Of a DNA stretch of 39,456 nt, positions 15,751 to 23,741 are shown in pieces. This stretch comes from Actinomycetota bacterium (GTDB taxonomy: Bacteria; Actinomycetota; Actinomycetes; Streptosporangiales; Streptosporangiaceae). The notes beneath the pieces were generated by a model. The model had not been told where the DNA came from. It did no database searches and was given only the letters and a program-made list of their open reading frames with translations. The first letter of the stretch is position 1. Each line of letters opens with the position of its first letter. The position numbers and the translations under genes are program-made. Where the stretch lies: positions 1-39,456 of the forward strand of contig DAHVDE010000062.1 of assembly GCA_027313705.1 (NCBI GenBank), given 5' to 3'.

Positions 15751-16203
15751 TCAGGGCCTGGCCGCGCGAGCTAGCCGGTCCTGGCCGGCCGAGGTGCCGA
15801 GAGCGGACTGGCCAGGAGCAGGCAAGATGGCCCACACGGTAAGGCCAACCTCGTCCGCACGCACTCCCCAGGTCTGGCACAGGTGCGTCACGATGGCCAG
15901 TCCCCGGCCGCTGACCGACGAAGCCGTGGGGTGACCAGCCTGCGGCACCGTAGCGCTGCCGCCGTCACTCACCGCGACCTCGACCCAGCCGTCGTCCATG
16001 GCCCACGCCACCTTGAGCCGCTCGCCTGGCAGCGGATAGGCATGCAGGATCGCGTTGCTGATCAGTTCGCTGATTACCAGGGCGGCATCGCTGATCGCCT
16101 GGTCAAGTACCCCCGCTGCCCTGAGATCGTCAGACAGGGCTCGGCGGGCGGACGCCACGCTCGCCGGCGCACAAGGCAAGTGCACCACGCTCGACGTCCT
16201 CAC
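15751..16203 (-). CDS. RsbW-like anti-sigma regulatory factor (HATPase_c)
   Basis: The 150-aa protein is a single GHKL ATPase domain: N box ELISNAILHAY, G1 VSDGG, G2 GRGLAIV. Serine kinases of this class sequester sigma factors or phosphorylate STAS antagonists. The GTG at 16203 is chosen because the conserved domain starts soon after (VVHLPCAPASV); GTG 16257 would add 18 residues, and neither has a strong ribosome site. It is followed 161 nt later by the ArcA-like gene and diverges from the ABC exporter. A STAS antagonist gene lies nearby on the same strand. Confidence 0.88.
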   Translation of the reverse strand: MRTSSVVHLPCAPASVASARRALSDDLRAAGVLDQAISDAALVISELISNAILHAYPLPGERLKVAWAMDDGWVEVAVSDGGSATVPQAGHPTASSVSGRGLAIVTHLCQTWGVRADEVGLTVWAILPAPGQSALGTSAGQDRLARAARP

Positions 16204-16413
16204 CTCCCGGGCACCTTCCCCTGACACACGCCAGCCGGCGTTCTTCGCTGCCTTCACGGCTGCGTTCTTTGCTGCGGACGTTGAGATGCCCAGGCTGGCA
16301 GCACCGGAAACCGGCCCGCGATCAGGAGATCTCCCGCCAGCTGGCGGTCCGAGGACGGCCGGATGACGGTGAGAGCGTTAACATCAAGCCGGCCAGGGGT
16401 TTGCGCATGATTG

Positions 16414-16480
16414 ACCAGCCACTTACCTGACCAGGCTGGTTATCAAATCGTTATGAGCCGCCCGGCGGGCCGTGCGGCTC
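16414..16480. other. Two stem-loops in the divergent intergenic region
   Basis: In the 300-nt gap between the RsbW-like gene and the ABC permease, accagcc/ggctggt (16414-16420, 16434-16440; 13-nt loop) and gagccgc/gcggctc (16455-16461, 16474-16480; 12-nt loop) form adjacent hairpins. They could be operators, leader structures of the exporter mRNA, or chance in GC-rich DNA. Nothing else is recognisable in this gap. Confidence 0.35.
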
Positions 16481-16536
16481 TCAGGCCGCCATGACCGTTC
16501 CTCGGGTACAGTCGGCGCCGTGATGTTCGCCCGCCT

Positions 16537-17706
16537 ATGCCGCCAGCGCAAACCGGTTCTGCCGAAATGAAATCAACCAGAATCAGTTCGCCTGGCCAGT
16601 TGCTCGAAGGATCAGCCGGGCCTATCGCGGCCGGGGCCGAGCCTGATCAGCGGGATCCTTCGCTGGCCGCACTCGCCGCGCAATATGGCCTGACACCAAG
16701 CGCGCAGCGGGCACCGATCGGCATTTACCTGCGCGAACTTGCGCACCGGTGGAGCTTCATCATGGGCTTTGCCACCGCGCGCAATATCGCCATGTATACG
16801 GAGGCCAAGCTTGGCCAGCTTTGGCAGGTGCTCGCGCCACTGCTCAACGCGGGCGTCTACTTCCTCATCTTCGGCCTGATCATCAGGAACGTCAGCCGCG
16901 GCGTACCCGATTACCTCGCCTTCCTGGTGACCGGGGTCTTTGTGTTCAGCTTCACCCAGCGCACGTTCATCTCGACGTCGAAGGTGATCACCGACAGCTT
17001 GCCGCTGATCAGGGCGCTCAAGTTCCCCAGGGCATCGCTGCCGCTCGCTTACGCGATGATCGAGTTGCAGCAGATGCTGCTTTCCATGGTCGTGCTCTTC
17101 GTGCTCGTGCTGCTCGAGCGCGAGCCGCTGACGTGGTACTGGCTGCTCGCCATCCCTGCGCTGATCATGCTGACCATGTTCAACGCCGGCATCGGCCTGT
17201 TCGCCGCCAGGACTGGCGCCAGGGTCAACGACTTCGCCCAGTTGCTGCCTTTCCTCATGCGGACCTGGCTCTACATCTCTGGCGTGATCTACAGCGTGCA
17301 GCAGTTCGTCGCCGACCACAACCAGCATTACGGCTGGGCGACGACCCTGATCGAGGTCAACCCGGCCGCGATCTACATCACGATGGTGCGTAACGCGCTG
17401 CTGACGTCCCAGCGCCTGAGCGCCTTCGGGGCAAGGCCTTACAACGCGGCCTACTGCGCTGCCTGGGCCGGGCAGCCTGTCAAGCCTGCCGGGGTCACCG
17501 CGGCGGCCTGGGCGCACGCCAGTTACCTGGTCAAGCACCAGCCCCCGACCACCAGGTACCCACTCAGCCAGTACGGCAGCGCCTACTGCCACCCGACATT
17601 CGTTTCCGGGCACCTGTGGGAGATCGGGGCGGGCTGGGCCGTGGTCGCGCTGCTCTTCGGGTTCTGGTTCTTCTGGCGCAAGGAGGTGTTCTACGGCCGT
17701 GGCTGA
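16537..17706 (+). CDS. Wzm/TagG-type polysaccharide ABC transporter permease
   Basis: The 389-aa product matches ABC-2 permeases that export teichoic acid or O-antigen-like glycans. Six helices are apparent (about 103-118, 128-146, 173-195, 202-224, 240-255, 362-380). The about 75-residue N-terminal cytoplasmic segment includes an amphipathic stretch (YLRELAHRWSFIMGFATARN). Unusually, about 70 residues with two Cys and many Tyr/Pro (291-360) lie between helices 5 and 6; typical members are about 260-290 aa. The ATG at 16537 lacks a clear ribosome site; ATG 16567 is an alternative. The 3' end overlaps the ATPase gene by 8 nt. Confidence 0.88.
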   Translation: MPPAQTGSAEMKSTRISSPGQLLEGSAGPIAAGAEPDQRDPSLAALAAQYGLTPSAQRAPIGIYLRELAHRWSFIMGFATARNIAMYTEAKLGQLWQVLAPLLNAGVYFLIFGLIIRNVSRGVPDYLAFLVTGVFVFSFTQRTFISTSKVITDSLPLIRALKFPRASLPLAYAMIELQQMLLSMVVLFVLVLLEREPLTWYWLLAIPALIMLTMFNAGIGLFAARTGARVNDFAQLLPFLMRTWLYISGVIYSVQQFVADHNQHYGWATTLIEVNPAAIYITMVRNALLTSQRLSAFGARPYNAAYCAAWAGQPVKPAGVTAAAWAHASYLVKHQPPTTRYPLSQYGSAYCHPTFVSGHLWEIGAGWAVVALLFGFWFFWRKEVFYGRG

Positions 17707-18514
17707 GCCCACCGTCATCGTCGACAGCCTCGAGGTCGTGTACCGCGTCTACGGCGCCGGCGGCGACAGGGGAACCGCATCGACCGCGCTCTTCCGTATC
17801 ATCGGCCGCAAGACCAGGCCGGCCATCCGCGAAGTGCACGCGATCAAGGGCATGTCCTTCGTCGCCTACCGGGGTGACGCCATCGGCATCATCGGGCGGA
17901 ACGGCTCAGGCAAGTCGACCTTGCTCCGGGCCATCGCCGGGCTGCTGCCCGCCGAGAAGGGCACGGTCTACACGATCTGCGACGCATCGCTGCTCGGCGT
18001 CAACGCTGCGCTGCTCGAAGATCTCACCGGCGAGCGGAACGTGGTGCTCGGCTGTCTCGCGATGGGGATGACCAAGAAGGAAATCAAGGAGAAGTACTCC
18101 TCGATCGTGGACTTCTCCGGTGTCGGGGAATTCATCAACCTGCCGATGAAGACTTACTCCTCAGGCATGGGCTCGAGGCTGAGATTCGCTATCGCCGCGG
18201 CCAAGGACTACGAGATCTTGCTGATCGACGAGGCCCTGGCAACGGGCGACGCCGAGTTCAGGGTCAAGAGCCACGAGCGGATCGAGCAACTCCGCGACAA
18301 GGCGGGCACGGTCTTCCTGGTCGCGCACGACCTCGAGGAAGTCGAGGACACCTGCAACCGGGTGATCTGGCTGGACGCAGGGAAGATCATCGAGCAGGGC
18401 GAGGACGTCATAGGCATCATCGACAGGTACATCGACGCCTCGGGCGGCGAGAAGGTTGCCAGGGATCCGGTCACCCGCAAGCGGATAAGCGCACCTGAGC
18501 CTGCCAGCGCCTAG
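17699..18514 (+). CDS. Wzt/TagH-type polysaccharide ABC transporter ATPase
   Basis: The 271-aa nucleotide-binding subunit has Walker A GRNGSGKS, signature SSGMGSRLRFA, Walker B LLIDEALATGD and the switch His in VAHDLEEV. The family powers export of undecaprenyl-linked polysaccharides with a Wzm/TagG permease, which is the preceding gene (8-nt overlap, GTG start). It lacks the C-terminal carbohydrate-binding domain of some Wzt proteins. Its last 44 nt overlap, in antisense, the 3' end of the histidine kinase gene. Confidence 0.92.
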   Translation: MAEPTVIVDSLEVVYRVYGAGGDRGTASTALFRIIGRKTRPAIREVHAIKGMSFVAYRGDAIGIIGRNGSGKSTLLRAIAGLLPAEKGTVYTICDASLLGVNAALLEDLTGERNVVLGCLAMGMTKKEIKEKYSSIVDFSGVGEFINLPMKTYSSGMGSRLRFAIAAAKDYEILLIDEALATGDAEFRVKSHERIEQLRDKAGTVFLVAHDLEEVEDTCNRVIWLDAGKIIEQGEDVIGIIDRYIDASGGEKVARDPVTRKRISAPEPASA

Positions 18515-20471
18515 CCGCCTGGGCGGCTGACTGACTCGGCACGTCATCCTGGCTCGGCACATCACCGTGGTCTGGCCCGTCGCAGGCGGCACGGCGGAGC
18601 ACGAACCGCATGACAGTGCCGCCGCCTTGTCCGCGCGCCGCCGTTACTTCTCCGCCCTGGGCACGGGCAAGCTGCCGCACGATGTATAGACCGAGGCCGA
18701 TGCCGCCGAACCGCCTGCGGTCGCCCGCCTCGCCCTGGACGAAGCGCTCGAAAACCCGCTCGAGATCAGCTTCGGCGATGCCGATGCCCTCGTCCGACAC
18801 GGTGACCTCGATCTGCTCCTCGCCTGTGCCGGCCAAGATGGTCCTGGCGCTGATGGTGACGGTTCCGCCGTCTGGCGAGTACTTGTAGGCGTTCTCGAGT
18901 AGCTGGCCGACGATGCTGTCGGTGGCCGCCGGATCGCCTTGCGCTCGCGGCAGGTCGGCCGGGATGTCGGTGACCAGCAGGTGCTTGTCTGACAATGGCT
19001 GGAAGACCCGGGCGGTATCGGTCAGCAGCGCGGCGAGATCAAAGGGCTCTTCCTTGACCGTGAGCCTGTTCGCGCCGGCGCGCGAGCCGAGCAGCAACTG
19101 ATCGACGAGCCGCCCGAGCGATTCTGCCCGCTCGGCGATGGTCCGCACCGCCGCATGCCTGTCGGTGTCGAGCATCTTGTCCCACCGGTTGGCCAGCGTG
19201 CTCGCGAAACCCTGCACCACCGTGATCGGCGTGCGCAACTCATGGCTCGTGGTGGCGAGGAAGAGGTCCTTGGCCTCTTCGAGTTCCTTGGCCGCGGTGA
19301 CGTCGCGGAAGTCGATGACCTGTTCGTCGCGGTCGTCGAGCTTGGTGCAGAGCACGTCTATCCAGCGGCTGTTCGGCAGCTTGTGGCTGAGCGTGGCACC
19401 TGGCTCAGGCAGCGGGAAAGGCGGCGGGTTGCCCGTGACCTGGGCGGCCGACACGCCGGTCAGCGCATGAGCGGCCCGGTTCCACTGCCTGACCAGGCCA
19501 GTGCTGTCAAGCACGGCGATGCCGTCCGCACTGCCGTCGATCACCGCGCGCTCGTGGGCGCGCTGGCTCACCACCTCGGAGAACGCGGTCGCATTGGACA
19601 GCGCCACGCTCGCGTGACCGGCAAGAAGCTCAAGCAACTCAAGCTCGATGTGGCCGACCTGCCGCCTGCTGTAGAGGGCGTAGAGCGCGCCGTAAGGCTT
19701 GCCGCCGATGTGGGACAAGGTGAGCGAGATCGTGTGCAGCCCGTCGAGTGCCGACCAGATAAGGTCGTCGAACTCACCGGACTCGCCGGTCCGCAGCAGC
19801 ACGGTGTTGCCTGAGCGCATAAGTTCGCCAACCAGGCTGCTCGGCAGGTCGGCGGTGCGGCCGCGTAGCGTCGCAGGCAGGCCGTCCATCGACACCAGCC
19901 GCAACCGGTCACCTTCGATGAGCACGAACCCCCCGGCGTCAGCCCTGGTCAGCTCCCGCAGGCTGGCTGCGATCCGGTCGAGCACCGCTTCCAGGTCAAG
20001 CTCGGAGTTCATGTCGGCGACCACATCACCTAGCCGCCTGACCAGGCGTGCCCGCTCGGCCATGTACTGCCGCACGGTGGTGTCGGTGTTACTCGGATGA
20101 CAGACGCTGATCCAGCCGAGACGCTCGCCGGCGGCGTTGACCAGCTCGCTGGTGTCGATTCGCAGGTCGAGCATCTCGCCCGCCTTGCACAGCCGCCTGG
20201 TGGCCAGCGAGACCTGGCCGCCGCCCGCGACTCTTTCTAGCACCGCGTTGTACTCGGCCCGCAGTTCCCTCGGGACGATCGGCGGCTCTAGGCCGAGCAC
20301 TTCACCAGCGGACCAGCCGAACATGCGCTCGGCGGCGCGGTTCCACACGCAGACGGTCCTGTCCTTGCCAAGTGCGATGATCGGAGCGCCCGCGCATTCG
20401 ATCACCGCGCGGGCCGCCGAATCGAGGCGCGCCTGGTCCGGCTTCGCCTTCATCGCCATCCTGCGCCGCAC
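18471..20471 (-). CDS. Orphan PAS-GAF-PAS sensor histidine kinase
   Basis: The 666-aa protein has no transmembrane segment, so it is likely cytoplasmic. Domains in order are PAS (about 20-125), GAF (about 155-295), a second PAS (about 308-395), HisKA with the phospho-acceptor His410 in TSHELRTP, and HATPase_c with N box ENAYKYSPDG, G1 DEGIGI and G2 GGIGLGLYIV. A Gln/Ala-rich tail of about 35 residues ends inside the convergent ABC ATPase gene. GTG 20471 follows AGGGAC; ATG 20459 or 20453 are alternatives. No response regulator gene is adjacent. The ligand is unknown; GAF and PAS domains may bind small molecules, haem or flavin. Confidence 0.92.
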   Translation of the reverse strand: MRRRMAMKAKPDQARLDSAARAVIECAGAPIIALGKDRTVCVWNRAAERMFGWSAGEVLGLEPPIVPRELRAEYNAVLERVAGGGQVSLATRRLCKAGEMLDLRIDTSELVNAAGERLGWISVCHPSNTDTTVRQYMAERARLVRRLGDVVADMNSELDLEAVLDRIAASLRELTRADAGGFVLIEGDRLRLVSMDGLPATLRGRTADLPSSLVGELMRSGNTVLLRTGESGEFDDLIWSALDGLHTISLTLSHIGGKPYGALYALYSRRQVGHIELELLELLAGHASVALSNATAFSEVVSQRAHERAVIDGSADGIAVLDSTGLVRQWNRAAHALTGVSAAQVTGNPPPFPLPEPGATLSHKLPNSRWIDVLCTKLDDRDEQVIDFRDVTAAKELEEAKDLFLATTSHELRTPITVVQGFASTLANRWDKMLDTDRHAAVRTIAERAESLGRLVDQLLLGSRAGANRLTVKEEPFDLAALLTDTARVFQPLSDKHLLVTDIPADLPRAQGDPAATDSIVGQLLENAYKYSPDGGTVTISARTILAGTGEEQIEVTVSDEGIGIAEADLERVFERFVQGEAGDRRRFGGIGLGLYIVRQLARAQGGEVTAARGQGGGTVMRFVLRRAACDGPDHGDVPSQDDVPSQSAAQAARRWQAQVRLSACG

Positions 20472-20589
20472 GTCCCTATGGTCGCACTAGAAAAGCGCAG
20501 CGTACGCAGTTCCCGCCGAACCCCGCGCAGGTTAGCTGGCGTTCCGCCGGTTCCCGGCCAGGGAACCATCGCGCCGGAGCAGGCGTCCA

Positions 20590-21138
20590 ATGGTCGTGAT
20601 TAACCACAGAAGTAGGGCACTGCATGGCTCTGGTTCCCATGCCCAGGAATCGCCGCACCCGGTCAGGGCATCATCCCCGGCCGGCCGACGCGGCCGGTTC
20701 CTCCTCGTCATGACCGGCCTGGTCGTGGTGGCGGGGATTGTCGCGGCTTGCGGCACCGCCGCTGCCCCTGGCACGAAGACTAGCCACAACAGCGGTACAA
20801 AAGGCACGAGCAGCACGAACGGCACGAGCAAGAGTGCCAAGATCTCGCTCAACGTGAAGATCATCAACGGCAAGGGTTCCGGGTCAAGGCACTGGACCTT
20901 GCAGTGCGAGCCGGCCGGCGGCACCAGCCCAGACCCCGCCGCCGCGTGCCGGGCACTTCTTGGCGTCAAGCGGCCGTTTGCCCCCGTCAGCAAGCTCAAG
21001 ATCTGCCCGATGATCCTGGCCAGCTCAGAGCAGATCGAGATAACCGGCACCTGGTTCGGCCAGAACGTCAATCGGGTGATCGTCGACGGCGGATGCGACA
21101 TCGGCATGTTCGACAGCCTGAAGAGAACCTTCTACTGA
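20590..21138 (+). CDS. Putative lipoprotein with subtilisin-inhibitor-like (SSI) domain
   Basis: The 182-aa product has a basic N-terminus, a hydrophobic segment (FLLVMTGLVVVAGIVAAC, about 37-54) ending in a lipobox-like VAAC, a Gly/Ser/Thr linker, then a domain whose Cys and Gly pattern matches SSI-family inhibitors: LQCEPAGGTSPDP, AACRALL, KICPMI, GTWFG, GGCDIGMFDS. SSI proteins inhibit secreted serine proteases such as subtilisins. A membrane-anchored form would act at the cell surface. The 36 residues before the hydrophobic part are long for a lipoprotein signal peptide. GGAG lies 10 nt before ATG 20590. It diverges from the histidine kinase and converges on the DNA glycosylase gene. Confidence 0.72.
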   Translation: MVVINHRSRALHGSGSHAQESPHPVRASSPAGRRGRFLLVMTGLVVVAGIVAACGTAAAPGTKTSHNSGTKGTSSTNGTSKSAKISLNVKIINGKGSGSRHWTLQCEPAGGTSPDPAAACRALLGVKRPFAPVSKLKICPMILASSEQIEITGTWFGQNVNRVIVDGGCDIGMFDSLKRTFY

Positions 21139-21145
21139 GCCACCG

Positions 21146-22021
21146 CTACTTGAGCAGGCGGGACAGGCGCCGGTCGGCCAGCGGCTTGCCCCCGGTCTGA
21201 CAGGTAGCGCAGTACTGCAAAGCCGAGTCGGCGAAGGAAACCTCGCGCACGACATCACCGCAGACCGGGCACTGCTGGCCGGCTCGGCCATGCACGGCCA
21301 GGCCGGCCTTCTTTTCCTTCTTCAACTCGGCGGCGGCCAGGCCCGCTGACCGCTCGACGGCCGACCGCAGCGTCTCGATGATCACCTGGTGCAACTCGCT
21401 GACGTCGTCGGGCGTCAGGCTGGACGCCAGCCGGAACGGTGACATCCTGGCGGCGTGCAGCACCTCATCTGAGTAAGCGTTGCCGATGCCAGCGATGATC
21501 TTCTGGTCTCTCAGCACGCCCTTGATCTGGGTTCTCCTGCCCGCCAGCAAGCCGGCGAGCACATCAGCGGTGAAGCCTGGCGACAACGGATCAGGGCCAA
21601 GCGAGGCGATGCCAGGCACCGCGAGCGGTTCGGTCACCAGGTAAACCGCCAGCCGCTTGCGTGTTCCTGCCTCGGTCAGGTCGAACCCAGCGCCGTCCTG
21701 CCACCGCAGCCGGAATGCGAGCGGTCCCTTGCCCGGTTTAGGCGGCGCATCAGGCAGTTGATCGCGCCACCGCAGCCAGCCGGCCTTGGCCAGGTGCGTG
21801 ATGAGGTGCAACGTCCCGCCATCGCTTGTCGTGCAAGCCAGGTCAAGGAATTTCCCGAATCGCGCCGCCCCTGCGATTCTCGCCCCGCGCAGCGCGGTCA
21901 GCGGCGGATCGTAGGTCTTGAGCACGGAAAATTCGGCCACATCCGCTCGCTCGACCACCCGGCCGACAGCCCGTTCACGCAAGTCGGCCGCAAGCGACTC
22001 CACCTCAGGAAGCTCCGGCAC
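21146..22021 (-). CDS. Fpg/Nei-family DNA glycosylase
   Basis: Starting at GTG 22021, the 291-aa protein begins PELPEVE after Met removal; the N-terminal Pro is the Schiff-base nucleophile and the next Glu is catalytic. It also has the helix-two-turn-helix (LRDQKIIAGIGNAYSDEVLH) and a C-terminal zinc finger with CPVC and CATC. It removes oxidised bases and cleaves the AP site. The central region resembles actinobacterial Fpg-like/Nei1 paralogues rather than clear MutM, so the substrate (8-oxoG or oxidised pyrimidines) is unsure. The ribosome site is weak. The stop lies 7 nt from the convergent SSI-like gene. Confidence 0.9.
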   Translation of the reverse strand: MPELPEVESLAADLRERAVGRVVERADVAEFSVLKTYDPPLTALRGARIAGAARFGKFLDLACTTSDGGTLHLITHLAKAGWLRWRDQLPDAPPKPGKGPLAFRLRWQDGAGFDLTEAGTRKRLAVYLVTEPLAVPGIASLGPDPLSPGFTADVLAGLLAGRRTQIKGVLRDQKIIAGIGNAYSDEVLHAARMSPFRLASSLTPDDVSELHQVIIETLRSAVERSAGLAAAELKKEKKAGLAVHGRAGQQCPVCGDVVREVSFADSALQYCATCQTGGKPLADRRLSRLLK

Positions 22022-22152
22022 AATAGTAATTCTGCCTCGCCACCACAAGTGCCACGTCCGCTATCCGACGTCCGCCCCACCAGCCGAAGGCCAAGAGCAT
22101 GCCCCCCGCCCCAGCCCCCCAAGACCGGCCCCCAGGATTTTCCGCAGGGGCT

Positions 22153-22171
22153 CCGGGGGCTCGGCCCCCGG
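22153..22171 (-). terminator. GC hairpin downstream of tRNA-Leu
   Basis: CCGGGGGC-TCG-GCCCCCGG is a perfect 8-bp stem with a 3-nt loop in the 197-nt gap between tRNA-Leu and the DNA glycosylase gene. It lies 48 nt past the tRNA 3' end on the minus strand. The rest of the gap is C-rich and shows no gene. Confidence 0.5.
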
Positions 22172-22218
22172 GCAATATCACCCCCAGGCGCAGCCGCGCC
22201 AAGCGCGGCAAGCATGCG

Positions 22219-22301
22219 TGGGCGAGGAGGGATTTGAACCCTCACGTCCTTTCGAACACACGGACCTGAACCGTGCGCGTCTGCCATTCCGCCACTCGCC
22301 C
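22219..22301 (-). tRNA. tRNA-Leu(CAG)
   Basis: Minus-strand type II tRNA of 83 nt. GGGCGAG (22301-22295) pairs with CTCGCCC (22226-22220), with A discriminator at 22219. The anticodon stem CACGG/CCGTG encloses TTCAGGT, giving CAG. A variable arm and T-loop TTCAAATC are present; CCA is not encoded. It reads CUG, the commonest Leu codon in such genomes. Confidence 0.95.
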
Positions 22302-22315
22302 TGAGTGCGTCAGAC

Positions 22316-22342
22316 AGGTTAGCACGCCACGAGCTATGGCAA
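22316..22342 (-). promoter_or_regulatory. Candidate tRNA-Leu promoter
   Basis: On the minus strand TTGCCA (22342-22337) and TAACCT (22321-22316) resemble -35 and -10 boxes with a 15-nt spacer, placed just upstream of the tRNA. The short spacer lowers confidence. Confidence 0.3.
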
Positions 22343-22381
22343 GCCGCCGATACCATCGAATGCGAACGGGAGAGGAGGTGC

Positions 22382-23140
22382 ATGGTGGGAGTGCTGCAGC
22401 GCTTCGAGCACCGGCTCCAGGGCATGTACGACGGCGGCTTCGCCCGCGCGTTCAAGTCCGACCTGCAACCGACCGAGATTGCCGGAGCCGTACAACGCGA
22501 GATGGATGACCGTGCGGCCATCGTGGCGCAGGGACGGATCCTGGTGCCAAACGATTTTGTCGCTGAGATCGCGCAGGCCGACTTCGACCGGCTTGAGGTC
22601 TTCGCTGACAACCTTGGCATCGAACTGGCCACCTTGGCCAGGGATCATGCCAGGGAGCAGGGGTACTCGTTTGTCGGTCCCGTGCGCATCAGGTTCGATG
22701 GCGTTCCCGACCTCACGATCGGAACTTTCCGTATCCGCTCGGGTGTGATCAGGGGCACCACGGTCGAAGATGGTGAGATCCGCAGGCCGACTAGCGATCT
22801 GGCGCGTCCGCAGGAAGGTTTCCCCGGCTCGCCGAGGCTGCTGGTCTCGACCGCCGATCCGAGTTCGGGGCCGCCGACCCAGCGCACTTTCCCGCTTACT
22901 TCTCCGCTGACGATTCTTGGCCGTGGCACTGACTGTGACCTGCGGCTCGTGGACCAGGGTGTGTCGCGGCACCACGCGGAGATCAGGGTCGAAGACGGTG
23001 ATGTGGTTCTCGTTGACCTTGGGTCAACGAACGGTACTTTCGTAAACGGGCAGCCGATCCGGCGGATATCGCTCACAGACGGCACGCGCGTTACCCTTGG
23101 CCGCACTACTTTGGTTTTCCGTAGGGACGGTACGTACTGA
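22382..23140 (+). CDS. fhaA: FhaA-like protein: DUF3662 plus FHA domain
   Basis: The 252-aa product begins with the DUF3662 domain (VGVLQRFEHRLQGMYDGGF) and ends with an FHA domain (about 172-245) with phosphothreonine-binding residues in GRGTDCDL, SRHHAEI and GSTNGTFVNG. Mycobacterial FhaA binds PknB-phosphorylated proteins and the MviN pseudokinase at sites of wall growth. It is shorter than the mycobacterial protein because the linker is brief. The ATG at 22382 follows GGAGAGGAGG. It leads the operon fhaA-fhaB-pstP-rodA-pbpA-pknB. Confidence 0.93.
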   Translation: MVGVLQRFEHRLQGMYDGGFARAFKSDLQPTEIAGAVQREMDDRAAIVAQGRILVPNDFVAEIAQADFDRLEVFADNLGIELATLARDHAREQGYSFVGPVRIRFDGVPDLTIGTFRIRSGVIRGTTVEDGEIRRPTSDLARPQEGFPGSPRLLVSTADPSSGPPTQRTFPLTSPLTILGRGTDCDLRLVDQGVSRHHAEIRVEDGDVVLVDLGSTNGTFVNGQPIRRISLTDGTRVTLGRTTLVFRRDGTY

Positions 23141-23231
23141 CGATCAGCATCCACCAGGCAGTTCCTGACACCGAAGCTAGCGGTGTGCGCAGGAGACGGC
23201 GCCACGCCAGCGCTCGGCAACCTAAGGACGC

Positions 23232-23741
23232 ATGACCCGAATGAATCCGCTTACCCTCGACTTGATCAAGCTGGCGTTTCTCGCTGTGCTCTGGCTTTTC
23301 GTCATCGCGGCGGTTGGTGTCGTGCGTACCGACCTGTTCGATCAGCCGACCTCAGCCCGCAAGCAGCGCCGCGCATCACACGGCGCCAGGCGAGCGCCTG
23401 CACCGCCCGCGCCAGCCATGCCCGCCAGGTCCGCGCCGAGCAGGCGCGGATCTGCCAGGCAGCTTGTAGTAACGGGTGGCAGCCTGACCGGAACCACGAT
23501 TACGCTCGCTGACCAACAGATCACTATCGGCCGGGCGCCCGACGCCACGCTGGTGCTTACCGACGACTACGCCTCTACCCGGCACGCCAGGCTGTACCCG
23601 CAGAACGGTGAGTGGATCGTCGAAGACCTCGGGTCGACGAACGGCACGTACCTGGACAGGCAGAAAGTGACGCAACCGATGCAGGTCCCGGTCGGCGTTC
23701 CCGTCCGCATCGGCAAGACCGTCTTGGAGCTGCGCAGATGA
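23232..23741 (+). CDS. fhaB: FhaB-like (FipA) FHA-domain membrane protein
   Basis: The 169-aa protein has a single N-terminal transmembrane helix (about 9-28), a basic Ala/Pro linker, and a C-terminal FHA domain with IGRAPDATL, STRHARL and GSTNGTYLD. In mycobacteria the orthologue links FtsZ and FtsQ under oxidative stress and is a substrate of PknA/PknB and PstP. ATG 23232 follows AAGGA. A 91-nt gap after fhaA contains a small hairpin (acaccg/cggtgt, 23168-23186). The stop overlaps the pstP start (ATGA). Confidence 0.93.
   Translation: MTRMNPLTLDLIKLAFLAVLWLFVIAAVGVVRTDLFDQPTSARKQRRASHGARRAPAPPAPAMPARSAPSRRGSARQLVVTGGSLTGTTITLADQQITIGRAPDATLVLTDDYASTRHARLYPQNGEWIVEDLGSTNGTYLDRQKVTQPMQVPVGVPVRIGKTVLELRR

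Noticed and set aside
15002-15934. 310-codon plus-strand frame across the ArcA-like gene and the intergenic gap
   Set aside because: Antisense artefact; no ribosome site and no protein-like hydrophobic pattern.
16612-17718. 368-codon minus-strand frame antisense to the permease
   Set aside because: Composition is rich in His, Asp and Gln from antisense codons; no recognisable fold.
22084-22152. C-rich run before the glycosylase as a repeat element
   Set aside because: Homopolymer-rich stretch without a repeated unit; only the hairpin next to it is supportable.
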